The translations under genes and the position numbers were made by a program. A stretch of 64,000 nucleotides of DNA from Chitinophaga sp. CB10 (GTDB lineage: Bacteria > Bacteroidota > Bacteroidia > Chitinophagales > Chitinophagaceae): contig MLAV02000020.1 in the NCBI GenBank assembly GCA_001870995.2, positions 1 through 64,000 on the forward strand, written 5' to 3'. Below are positions 35,580 to 44,137 of this stretch, one piece after another. Each line of letters opens with the position of its first letter. The stretch's first letter is position 1. The notes beneath the pieces are model-generated. The model was not told the DNA's origin. It made no database searches and saw only the letters and a list, made by a program, of their open reading frames with translations.

Positions 35580-36455
35580 TTAATATAGCCTGTAGAACAG
35601 GGCTTTACCGTTGCCGGTGCCGGTGCTGCCGGTAATGGTGATATGGCCGGTATTGCCGTTGCCATCATAGCCGGCGGCTTTATTGTAACTGGAAACGCAG
35701 TTGGTTACGGTATGCGCTACGCTTTGACCGGAACTGCCCAGTTTGAAACCGTTACCGTCGCCATTCCCGCCGTAGCCGTTGTTGGTGGCGGTACAGTTGG
35801 TGATGGTTACTGTAGAGGGCTGACCGTAGAGGTCCCAGCCATCATCTGAATTGTGGTTGGCAGTACAGTGGTCAAACTTATTGCCAGCGCCGGCAGAAAG
35901 CTTGCAGGCAAAACCATCTGCGTTTTCGCCACCGTTCTGCGTATCATAGTTGTCGTTGGAATTACAGTAGCTGATGTTGTTGTGATGCGCCTGGTTATAA
36001 ATCTGCAAACCGGAATCATGATTGCCGGAAGTGGTAACATTATACACGTAGTTGTAACCACCGTATTGGAATACCAGTCCGCAATCGGGCGCATTCTTAA
36101 TGGTCATGTTGGTGATATTCCAGTAACTGCCGTTACATTTTACCCCCCAGCCGGACGCAATACCTGAGCAATCCAGTACGCCGCCGGTGAAGTTTATTTT
36201 GGCGCTGGAAGTGCCGCTGTTGAGCAGTTGTAAAGTACTGGTGAGTTTAATAGTACCGCTGACGGTAATGATATCGCCTGGCTTGGCCGCGCTGATGGCG
36301 GACTTCAGGGCTGATTCCGTAGTGACGGTAATGCTGCTTTCCACGGCTGCCTTGGGTGCGGACTGTTCGCCTTCGCCGGGGCTGGGTGCAAGGTCATTTT
36401 TTTGACAACTGGCTAATGCAATGCATAGCATCATGATCATAGGGGATTTTTTCAT
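35580..36455 (-). CDS. PL9-like pectate lyase lipoprotein (right-handed beta-helix)
   Basis: 291 residues, lipobox ALASC with Cys17 and an acidic CQKND tail that may direct surface export. A beta-helix follows (TLQLLNSGTSSAKINFTGGV; GYNYVYNVTTSGNHDSGLQI). The calcium-site pattern of PL9 is visible: Asp180 in GENADGFACK and Asp204, Asp205, Asp208 in NSDDGWDLY. The spacing equals that recalled for Pel9A (209, 233, 234, 237). Lys238 in GNGFKLG is the candidate catalytic base. It should cleave polygalacturonate or a related uronate polymer by beta-elimination. It is shorter than full-length Pel9A, with only the lyase domain present. Monocistronic, no SusCD pair adjoining it in the same operon. 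Confidence 0.8.
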   Translation of the reverse strand: MKKSPMIMMLCIALASCQKNDLAPSPGEGEQSAPKAAVESSITVTTESALKSAISAAKPGDIITVSGTIKLTSTLQLLNSGTSSAKINFTGGVLDCSGIASGWGVKCNGSYWNITNMTIKNAPDCGLVFQYGGYNYVYNVTTSGNHDSGLQIYNQAHHNNISYCNSNDNYDTQNGGENADGFACKLSAGAGNKFDHCTANHNSDDGWDLYGQPSTVTITNCTATNNGYGGNGDGNGFKLGSSGQSVAHTVTNCVSSYNKAAGYDGNGNTGHITITGSTGTGNGKALFYRLY

Positions 36456-36828
36456 AACTGTGAATTTTTATGTGTGGAATTTATAGACCAGGGTTATACT
36501 GAAATTCGTAAAATAAATGATCGGATGATGGGCGCGGGATTAATTTATTTACGCAATCGTTATCGGCAACGATTGCGTGAAAAGGCGGGCATGCCTCACT
36601 GCGTTTAAACCGCAGGGAAAGCATAAGCGTAGCACTTTTGCCCTGGCATATTGCATTGCCATTCCTATTAAAAGGCCGCCGGGTGGATACCTGGCGGCTC
36701 TTCATTTATCAACCTATAATCTGTGTTATATAAATTAGAATTGCTTACGTGTTAATGCATGGTTTCCGTTCACGAAAAGCATATAATTGACTGTACAACA
36801 GGCAAAAAGTTTAACCCGCTGAGGGGGA
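36456..36828. other. Gene-free region between the PL9 gene and the efflux operon
   Basis: 373 bp with no credible gene; a 74-codon minus frame at 36481-36705 runs through the hairpins and is not supported. Contents: perfect 11-bp stem at 36551-36578 (ACGCAATCGTT/AACGATTGCGT, 6-nt loop), the terminator at 36665-36698, and an orphan copy of the leader motif AACGGAAACCATGC (minus, 36757-36770). Confidence 0.55.
36665..36698 (-). terminator. Probable terminator of the efflux operon
   Basis: Minus strand GCCGCCAGGT ATCC ACCCGGCGGC forms a 10-bp stem with one wobble pair, followed by CTTTTAATAGG. It is about 130 nt beyond the stop of the membrane fusion protein at 36829. Confidence 0.65.
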
Positions 36829-37950
36829 TTATTTTCCGATTTTTACTGCCGGCACGGTCACATCGTCCCGCACCTCCTCAGTAGCGTTGGTGATGAGGGT
36901 GTCCCCATCGTTCAGCTCACCGAAGATCTCTGTTTTACCATCTTCGCTGCGGCCGGTAGTGACAGGCACCCATTTGGTTTTATGGTCAGCAATCTTAATC
37001 ACAAATACGCCTTTGGTGGAATTCAACACCGCGGTCGATGGTACCACAAAGTTGGTGGTAGCGCTGTTGAGCGGGATATTCACTTCTGCGACCATACCAG
37101 GCAAGAGCGCTTTGTCCTCGTTTGCCACGTCGAGTTCTATATGCTGAGAGCGCAGCCGTTTGTCGAGCGCGCCTGCCATACGCACAATCTTACCGGTGAA
37201 TTTGCGGTTGTTGAGCGAGCGTACAGTAAAGCTCACTTCATCCTTATCGTTCAGGTAACCGCTGTATGCTTCCGGCACGCTTACGACTAAACGAAGTTTA
37301 CGTTGCTGTTGCAGGGTAAACATTGGCAGCTCAGAACCTTTGCCGGCAGGGCCTACATAGGCGCCGGTGCTGACGTTACGGGCTGTGATCACGCCGGAGA
37401 ACGGCGCGCGGATGGTGAGGTAGTTTTTGTTATCTCCAATTTCGCGGAGCGCCGCCCTGGCAGCTTCGAGCTGCGCGAGGTCCGACTTCTGACGCGCAAA
37501 GGCGATGTCCAGGTCGTTCTGCGAAACGGTACCAGGCGTTTTACTGGTTTCCAGCAGACGGTCGTAATTGGCTTTACTGGACAGGTAAATAGCCTCCTGT
37601 GACTTCAGGCGGGAATCAGCGCCGGAGAGCTGGGAGTTGATTTCAGGCGCTTCCATGGTAGCGAGGAGTTGCCCTTCCTGTACCTGCGTACCCACATCAG
37701 CGTACAGCTTTTTTACAAAGCTGCTCACTTTTGCGTACAGGTCCACCTGTTGGAAGGCGATTAATTCCCCCGGGATTTTGATGTTGGAAGACAGGTTGCT
37801 TCTTTCCAGTGCGAAAGCCTGGAGGGCAGGCGCCGCTTCCGCAGCAGCAGATTTTTCATCTTTAGCATCGGAGGTACCGCAGCTCTGCAGGCCCGCAGTA
37901 AGGGCTATCGCCGATAATAAAGGAAAAAATAAACGCAGACCGCTATTCAT
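36829..37950 (-). CDS. RND efflux periplasmic adaptor (membrane fusion protein), lipoprotein
   Basis: 373 residues with lipobox LQSC. Typical MFP order: barrel-sandwich half (IPGELIAFQQVDLYAKVSSFVKKLYADVG), coiled-coil hairpin (about 105-165: SRLKSQEAIYLSSKANYDRL), second lipoyl half (YLTIRAPFSGVITARNVSTG), beta barrel (KLRLVVSVPEAYSGYLNDKD; FTGKIVRMAGALDKRLRSQH) and membrane-proximal domain (VFVIKIADHKTKWVPVTTGR). Connects the RND pump (37 bp upstream) to the TolC-like channel encoded earlier in the operon. Confidence 0.93.
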   Translation of the reverse strand: MNSGLRLFFPLLSAIALTAGLQSCGTSDAKDEKSAAAEAAPALQAFALERSNLSSNIKIPGELIAFQQVDLYAKVSSFVKKLYADVGTQVQEGQLLATMEAPEINSQLSGADSRLKSQEAIYLSSKANYDRLLETSKTPGTVSQNDLDIAFARQKSDLAQLEAARAALREIGDNKNYLTIRAPFSGVITARNVSTGAYVGPAGKGSELPMFTLQQQRKLRLVVSVPEAYSGYLNDKDEVSFTVRSLNNRKFTGKIVRMAGALDKRLRSQHIELDVANEDKALLPGMVAEVNIPLNSATTNFVVPSTAVLNSTKGVFVIKIADHKTKWVPVTTGRSEDGKTEIFGELNDGDTLITNATEEVRDDVTVPAVKIGK

Positions 37951-37987
37951 ATGATATTATTTATTGAATGATTTGTAATGTTATTTG

Positions 37988-40900
37988 TTAAACTTCCGGA
38001 ATATAGTGAATGCTTTCTTCATCTCTCGGGTGCAGGGATACGCTCTGTGTGGAAGCGCGTTTTTGTCCCCAGGCAAACGCTAACGGTAGTATGAAAAGCG
38101 CCGCGAAGGTAGAGGCGATCAGGCCGCCCACTACTGCCCTACCCAAAGGAGATGATTGGTCGCCCGCTTCTCCGAGGCCGCTGGCCATAGGAATCATACC
38201 TACCACCATGGCAAGCGCCGTCATCAGGATCGGCCGCAAACGCAGTGCCGCTGCTTCCCTGGCCGACAGGATAGCATCCCCGTTGGATTTGCGGAGTTGC
38301 TCCGCGTTGGTGATGAGGAGTACCGCATTGGAAATAGACACCCCTACGGACATAATCATACCCATGTAAGATTGCAGGTTGAGTGTGGAGCCGCACATGA
38401 TCAGCAACAGCAGGGAACCCAGCAATACCGCCGGCACGGTGGCCAGTACGATGGCTGATACTTTGAACGACTGGAAGTTGGCCGCCAGCATCAGGAATAT
38501 TACTACGATTGCCACCAGGAGGCCGCTCTGTAAGCTGTCCAGCGTTTCGGTGAGGGTACTGCTCATACCTATCAGGTCCACGCTTAAACCGCGGGGGAGC
38601 TCGCCGAGGTTGGCAATGGCTTTCTTCACTTCCTTACCCGCATAACCCAGGTCTTTCTTATTGACGTTGGCTGTAACGGTAAGCATGGGCATGGCGCCGA
38701 GGTTATCGATTTCCCCGTAGGTGGTACCGTCCGTGAGGGTAGCCACATCGCCCAGCACTGGTCTGGCGCTGTTTTTCATCAGCGGGATTTCGCTGATATC
38801 CTCTTTGCTGGCCATCTTACTCTCAGGTATCAGCACCTGTACGTTATAGCTGTTGGATATCTTTTCATCCACCCAGATATTCTTTTCCGTGAAACGGGAA
38901 GAGGAAGTGGACGCCGTAAGCGAGCGGGAAACATCCGTCATATCCAGGCCCAGCTGGGCAGCGCGGATACGGTCGATGTTTACGTTTACAGCAGGATATT
39001 TAATAGATTGGCCGATCTGTACATCGCGGAGGAACCGTATCTTTTTCAGTTCATCCACCATTTTTTGCGCATACAGCTCATTTACTTTTTTATCACGGCC
39101 GGAGAACCTTACCTCTATGGGGGTTGGGGATCCCTGGCTGAGAATTTTATCCGTCAGCTCAATTGGTTCAAATGATAATTTCATCTGCGGGTTGAGCTTT
39201 GCCATCTTATGGCGGATCTTATCTTTCAGTTCATCGAGGTTGACGTGGTAGTCCTCCTTCAAGGCCACCTGCAGGGCCGATTCATGCGGGCCCGCCATCC
39301 AGAGGAAGATCGGGCTGGTGGAGAACTGTTGCGGGTGGGTACCTACGTAGGCGGAGGTGATGGAAACATTCTCCTTACCTACGATGTCGCTGATGGCGTT
39401 GGTAAGTTGTATGGTGGCCGCCTCTGTATTTTCGATACGGGTACCGTCCGGCAGGCGCATACGGATCTGGAACTGGCCGGAGTTTACTTTCGGCAACACG
39501 TCCCGGCCGATGCCGGAGAACAGCAGCACTACGATAGCGCCGGTGATGAGGAGGTAGGCGGTCACCACTACTTTGCGGTAAGGCATGAGCCGGTCCAGGA
39601 AGCGGAGGTACCGGAAACGGAGTTTTTCGAAGCGGGAAACCTTTCCGTCCCGGTTACTGTCTTCCTGCTTCAGCAGTATTTCCTTCTGATCCCAGGTATT
39701 CTTTTCGCTACCTGCCGGCAGCCCGGCGGCTGCATATTCTTCCGCATCTGTCATGATATGGCCGTCTTTCGCTTTGTGATGTTTTATTTTCATCACCCAG
39801 TTAGCCATTACCGGTACGAAGGTTTGTGCGAGGAAGTAGGATATGATCATACTGAAACCGATAGCCAGCGCCAGCGGCAGGAACAGCGATCCTGGGATGC
39901 CGCCCATGGTGAATGCCGGCGCGAATACGGCGAGGATACAGAAGAGGATCAGCAGTTTCGGGAAAGCGATTTCCTGACAGGCATCCCAGATGGCGAGGGC
40001 CTTGGGTTTGCCCATATCGAAGTGCTGGTGTATGTTTTCTATGGTTACCGTACTCTCATCCACGAGGATACCGATTGCCAGGGCCAGACCGCTCAGGGTC
40101 ATGATGTTGATGGTTTGGCCGGTAAGGCTGAGGAACAGTACCGCTGCGATGATGGAAGTGGGGATGGTTAAGATTACGATCATGGCTCCGCGGGCATCGC
40201 CGAGGAACAGCAGTACCATCAATCCTGTGAGGATGGCGCCGATCGCGCCTTCGGACAGGAGGCTTTTCACGGAGTTGATCACATAGGTGGACTGGTCAAA
40301 TTCATAAGTCAGTTTCACATCTTCCGGCAGCTGGGCCTGGATTTTCGGCATGGCCTTTTTCAGGTTCTGCACTACTTCCCAGGTGGAAGCATCTGCCCCT
40401 TTGGCCACACTTAAGTACACGGAGCGACGGCCGTTTACCAGCGCATAGCCGGAAGTTACGTCCGCGCCATCCTCTACGGTGGCTACATCTCTCAGATATA
40501 AATTTTGTACATCCCCCTTGAACAGTGGAATATCTTCAAAGTCCTTTACGGTTTTGATAGTGGTGTTAGCAGGGGTAATAACGTTTTTATCCCCGATGCG
40601 TACGTTACCGGACGGAGAGGTCTGGTTGTTGAGTCGCATAGCTTCTACCAGTTGGTCCGGCGTCAGGTTGTGTTGGCGCAGGAGTTCAGGATCGGCCTTG
40701 ATCACCACGGTGCGCACGTTTCCACCGAAAGGCGGAGAAGCCACGAGGCCGGGTATGGAGGTAAAAGAGGAACGTACATAGACGTTCGCCAGGTCGAGCA
40801 ATTCGTTGTTACTGCGCTTGTCGCTGCTCAATACCAGCTGTCCAACCGGCAGCGTGGATGCGTCGAAGCGGATGATGAACGGCGGGTTGGAGCCGGGCGG

Positions 40901-41257
40901 GAAGATGGCCTGGATCCTGTTGGAAAAGGCGCTTACTTCCGCGGCTGCCTGGGCCATGTTGGTACCCGGGTAGAAGTTAATCTTCATGAGGGTGAGGCCC
41001 TGGATATTTTTGGTTTCAATACTTTTTACCCCGTTTACGAACAGGAAGATATTGATGTATTGTTTTGCGAAATAGGTTTCCATCTGGGAGGGGTTATAAC
41101 CTCCGAAGGGATGGGAAACGTAGATCACCGGGAGATCCAGCTTGGGGAAGATATCTACTTTGATACTCGTCACCGCTTTGATCCCGAAGAAGAACAAACC
41201 GGCTACCAGTACCAGTATGGTAATAGGTTTTTTAAGTGCAAAGCTAATCAGGTTCAT
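37988..41257 (-). CDS. RND-superfamily inner-membrane efflux pump (HAE1/CzcA-like) with an EF-hand loop
   Basis: 1089 residues with twelve membrane helices and two large periplasmic loops. Motifs: N-terminal ALKKPITILVLVAGLFFFGI, TM4 GILVDESTVTIENIH holding the proton-relay Asp, TM10-TM11 region MGMIMSVGVSISNAVLLITN. The relay Lys of AcrB TM10 is not conserved, as in many Bacteroidota pumps. Unusual: the cytoplasmic loop between TM6 and TM7 carries DSNRDGKVSRFE (39626-39661), a 12-residue sequence that fits the EF-hand calcium loop pattern and sits between predicted helices. Substrate is probably an amphiphile or drug; metal export is not excluded. The start is overlapped by a ten-codon leader ORF (41254-41286). 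Confidence 0.9.
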   Translation of the reverse strand: MNLISFALKKPITILVLVAGLFFFGIKAVTSIKVDIFPKLDLPVIYVSHPFGGYNPSQMETYFAKQYINIFLFVNGVKSIETKNIQGLTLMKINFYPGTNMAQAAAEVSAFSNRIQAIFPPGSNPPFIIRFDASTLPVGQLVLSSDKRSNNELLDLANVYVRSSFTSIPGLVASPPFGGNVRTVVIKADPELLRQHNLTPDQLVEAMRLNNQTSPSGNVRIGDKNVITPANTTIKTVKDFEDIPLFKGDVQNLYLRDVATVEDGADVTSGYALVNGRRSVYLSVAKGADASTWEVVQNLKKAMPKIQAQLPEDVKLTYEFDQSTYVINSVKSLLSEGAIGAILTGLMVLLFLGDARGAMIVILTIPTSIIAAVLFLSLTGQTINIMTLSGLALAIGILVDESTVTIENIHQHFDMGKPKALAIWDACQEIAFPKLLILFCILAVFAPAFTMGGIPGSLFLPLALAIGFSMIISYFLAQTFVPVMANWVMKIKHHKAKDGHIMTDAEEYAAAGLPAGSEKNTWDQKEILLKQEDSNRDGKVSRFEKLRFRYLRFLDRLMPYRKVVVTAYLLITGAIVVLLFSGIGRDVLPKVNSGQFQIRMRLPDGTRIENTEAATIQLTNAISDIVGKENVSITSAYVGTHPQQFSTSPIFLWMAGPHESALQVALKEDYHVNLDELKDKIRHKMAKLNPQMKLSFEPIELTDKILSQGSPTPIEVRFSGRDKKVNELYAQKMVDELKKIRFLRDVQIGQSIKYPAVNVNIDRIRAAQLGLDMTDVSRSLTASTSSSRFTEKNIWVDEKISNSYNVQVLIPESKMASKEDISEIPLMKNSARPVLGDVATLTDGTTYGEIDNLGAMPMLTVTANVNKKDLGYAGKEVKKAIANLGELPRGLSVDLIGMSSTLTETLDSLQSGLLVAIVVIFLMLAANFQSFKVSAIVLATVPAVLLGSLLLLIMCGSTLNLQSYMGMIMSVGVSISNAVLLITNAEQLRKSNGDAILSAREAAALRLRPILMTALAMVVGMIPMASGLGEAGDQSSPLGRAVVGGLIASTFAALFILPLAFAWGQKRASTQSVSLHPRDEESIHYIPEV

Positions 41258-41297
41258 AATAGTCGTTTCTTAGAAATAATCAGCATGGTTTCCGTTT
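41254..41297 (-). promoter_or_regulatory. Leader mini-ORF motif overlapping the RND start codon
   Basis: The minus strand carries AAACGGAAACCATGC at 41297-41283. Its ATG (41286) opens a ten-codon frame encoding MLIISKKRLL, whose TGA (41256-41254) overlaps the ATG of the RND gene (41257-41255). The last bases before both overlapped starts, CTATTATGAAC, are identical to those at the TlpA-like gene at 20159. Confidence 0.55.
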
Positions 41298-41311
41298 ATC
41301 CGTCAGCGTTA

Positions 41312-42694
41312 TTAGTAGCTAAATATGTTGAAGTCGCCGGCGGCTGCTGCTTTCAGCAGCAGGGCCTGCCATACGTTTACATAAGCGATATCCCGGTCTG
41401 TTTGTGCGCGGATGAGCGCATAGGCTGCCTGTGTGAGGTCCACCAGGTTGGTCAGCCCGTTTTTATATAGTACGGTCTTTTGCAGGTAAGCGTCCGATGC
41501 AGCTTTCACCTGTACCGGTACTTCCCTGAAATTGGACAGTGCGTTCTGCAGCTTGGTTTCGGAGAGTGCGTATTGCGCTTTAATCTGTTGATCGGCGAGT
41601 TCGTATTCATACTGCAGGCCTTTGCTGGTTTGTTCCTGGGCCTTCACCTGCCTGGATATACGAAAAGGCTGTGAGAGGTTCCAGGTAACGCCGAGTCCTA
41701 TGAGGTAGTTGCTGCGTGTGGGTTTGACGCCATCCCAGTAGCCGTGGCTGAAATCTGTCTGGTCTGAAGCGTAGCCGTTGCCGAAGCCGGAGCCGCGGGT
41801 TTGCAATACGCCTACCAGTGAAAACGCCGGGTAGTAGAAGGTCTTGGCATATTTCGCCTGTTCGTTGGAGTAGGCGATACGGCTTTTATACCATTGCAGT
41901 ACCGGGTGTTTGGATTCATCGAGGCTGTCGCCAGGCAGGTTAGGTATCCGTTTTACGAATTCGGTGTCTACCACGAAGTCCTGCGCCGGTATCCCCAGCA
42001 GCTGGGCGAGTTGGTTAGCCTGCTCCTGCTCTGCATCCCTGGCTTTGGTGTAGGTGATGCGGGCGCTGGAGTACTCTGCGTTTGCCTGGGATGAGTCCAC
42101 CCCGGCGATGAGGTGATTGAGTACACGGATACGCACCACTTTGCGGATGGTATCGGCACGGTCCATATTATCCTTATAGGACCGTGTGAGTTGTTTTGCT
42201 GCTACGAGGTTTAAATAAGCAGCCGCCACTTTAATCTTGTGCTTAAATATCTCTTGTTGCCAGTCTTTATCGTTCTGAGTAGCGGCTGCGACTGCGGTTT
42301 TAATTTTTTCCTTTGCGCGTCCGAAGGCGAAAAAATCCCAGTTTATATTAGTAAGGTATAATGCGCCGAATGCTGCGTTCCAGTTCTGATGGTCGAGCGG
42401 GAGGCCTGAGGAGGCGGCTGCGAGGCCACCGAAGCCATAGAGCGGGCCGTTTTGTCCGTTAATGGTTCCATAGTCCTGTTGGGCAGAGATGTTGAAGTTT
42501 GGCAGGTAATCACGGCGTGCCTGTCTTACCTGTTCGTTGGAGGCGGCAGTATAGGATTGCTTGGCCTTAATGGTTCCGTAGTTGGCGACAGCAGTGTCGA
42601 TGGCTTGTTGCAGGGTAAGTACCTGCTGGGCATAGATATTACTACCCGTTATGAAAGAACAGAGCGCCAACAACAATAATTTCTTACTCCACAT
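41312..42694 (-). CDS. TolC-family outer-membrane efflux channel
   Basis: 460 residues with signal peptide MWSKKLLLLALCSFITGSNIYAQ. Two OEP repeats of helices and strands: LTLQQAIDTAVANYGTIKAK and RQARRDYLPNFNISAQQDYG in the first, AYSNEQAKYAKTFYYPAFSL and KNGLTNLVDLTQAAYALIRA in the second, the latter being the typical end of repeat two. Forms the outer-membrane duct for the RND-MFP pair, encoded directly downstream (54-bp gap). Confidence 0.93.
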   Translation of the reverse strand: MWSKKLLLLALCSFITGSNIYAQQVLTLQQAIDTAVANYGTIKAKQSYTAASNEQVRQARRDYLPNFNISAQQDYGTINGQNGPLYGFGGLAAASSGLPLDHQNWNAAFGALYLTNINWDFFAFGRAKEKIKTAVAAATQNDKDWQQEIFKHKIKVAAAYLNLVAAKQLTRSYKDNMDRADTIRKVVRIRVLNHLIAGVDSSQANAEYSSARITYTKARDAEQEQANQLAQLLGIPAQDFVVDTEFVKRIPNLPGDSLDESKHPVLQWYKSRIAYSNEQAKYAKTFYYPAFSLVGVLQTRGSGFGNGYASDQTDFSHGYWDGVKPTRSNYLIGLGVTWNLSQPFRISRQVKAQEQTSKGLQYEYELADQQIKAQYALSETKLQNALSNFREVPVQVKAASDAYLQKTVLYKNGLTNLVDLTQAAYALIRAQTDRDIAYVNVWQALLLKAAAAGDFNIFSY

Positions 42695-42811
42695 GATGAG
42701 TTTGGTTTTACTAGCGGTGGAAGTTCATCTGAATTTCCAGTTGCAAAGTGACCATCATATTTTGAAGTAATTTTGAAGAATCTTCAGAATTGGAAAAATT
42801 GTCCGTTTGGA

Positions 42812-44137
42812 TTAGCTGACTGCCAACTTCGTTTCCGGGGTGGGGCAGATTTTTTCCGCAAGGGGCTTGGGTTCCGGCTGTGCGAACAGGACGCTTACCT
42901 GGTGCCAGCCGTTCATGTAATTGTAGGTCACTGAAAAGTCATTTACCGTACAAATTTGTTTGACGATGGCCAGACCGAGGCCGGTGCTTTCGCCGGACTG
43001 GTTACCTTTTTTAAAGCGGCGGAACAGCTCAGCAGTGGGCAGTTCGGGCGGATTGCCGGTATTGCTGATGGTGAAATTGTATTTGCTGAGTTCTACCCTG
43101 ATCTTGCCTCCTTCCACGTTATAGCGGATAGCGTTGCTAAACAGGTTGTTGAGCAGGATTTCGGCGAGTGCCGGGTGGATGTTGAGCACAATATTTTTAT
43201 CCAGTTGGGAGGAGATGGTGATGTCTTTCATTTTGACCCAGTCCTCGTAGGTGGCCATTACGCGCTTGGTGATAGCACAGAACTTAATGTTCTCTGAAGT
43301 GGCATACTCGTGGTTTTCCAGTTTGGTAAGGAGTACCAGGGATCGGTTGATATGGGAGAGGCGTTCGATGGCGGACTGCATATCTCCAATAAGCCGGGCC
43401 TGGTTATCGTCGATGGCGGTTTGGCTGAGCAGGTCGAGTTTACTGCGCACTACTGCCAGGGGCGTTTGGAGTTCATGGGAGGCGTTTTCGCTGAATTCCT
43501 TGATGGCGGCGTAGTCAGCGCGGGCTTTCCGGGCCATGGACTCGATAAAGGCGTTGAGTTCTTTGAATTCGGTAGTGGTGGTATGAGCGAGTTGTAATTT
43601 CTGGTCGCTTTTTTTAACGTCGAAATGTTTGATGATTTTGAGTCCGCGGTAAAAGGGCTCGAGGATGATCCGGGACAGGAGCCGCGCGGTGAGGCCTACA
43701 CAGAGGATGATCAGCAGCATTTTCCAGACGACGGTGCTGAGCATGCCGGCAAAAATTTCTTCGGAGTTCAGTACATAATTATAGGAGGATACTTTATATA
43801 TCTGTTTACCTACCTGGTAAAAGGAGGTAACGGTGATGCGGCATTCGTTTTTGGTGTGGTCTTCGTTGGGGGCTACTTCTTTCAGCGTCTGCACGCGTTC
43901 TGCCGGCATAGGGCCCTGGTAGAGACTCACTTCGATGGGGCGGCCGTGGGTGTAGTGGTCCAGTTGCACACCGGTGAGGAGTTGCTGGTACACGTGGTCG
44001 TTGACGGCGCGCATGCGGGCAATTTCTGCTTTATCGAGGTGCTTTTTGATATTGGTCCGGGATATCACCATGGTGATGGGGGTTACCAGGAAGATAACGC
44101 CGATGAACCAGATTGTTATTTTGTTAAGTAACTTCAT
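42812..44137 (-). CDS. Membrane sensor histidine kinase controlling the efflux operon
   Basis: 441 residues. TM1 about 7-26, a periplasmic sensor (27-130) with no recognised fold, TM2 about 134-157, then HAMP-like linker, H-box FSENASHELQTPLAVV (His221), N-box LLNNLFSNAIRYNVEGG and G2-box GESTGLGLAIVKQI. The G1 box is weak (ISNTGNPPELP). OmpR-class partner kinase. Its start overlaps the response-regulator stop by 4 bp. A C-terminal extension of about 25 residues after the catalytic domain is rich in Pro and Lys. Confidence 0.92.
   Translation of the reverse strand: MKLLNKITIWFIGVIFLVTPITMVISRTNIKKHLDKAEIARMRAVNDHVYQQLLTGVQLDHYTHGRPIEVSLYQGPMPAERVQTLKEVAPNEDHTKNECRITVTSFYQVGKQIYKVSSYNYVLNSEEIFAGMLSTVVWKMLLIILCVGLTARLLSRIILEPFYRGLKIIKHFDVKKSDQKLQLAHTTTTEFKELNAFIESMARKARADYAAIKEFSENASHELQTPLAVVRSKLDLLSQTAIDDNQARLIGDMQSAIERLSHINRSLVLLTKLENHEYATSENIKFCAITKRVMATYEDWVKMKDITISSQLDKNIVLNIHPALAEILLNNLFSNAIRYNVEGGKIRVELSKYNFTISNTGNPPELPTAELFRRFKKGNQSGESTGLGLAIVKQICTVNDFSVTYNYMNGWHQVSVLFAQPEPKPLAEKICPTPETKLAVS

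Noticed and set aside
36481..36705. 74-codon minus-strand ORF
   Set aside because: It crosses two strong hairpins including a probable terminator and shows no protein features.
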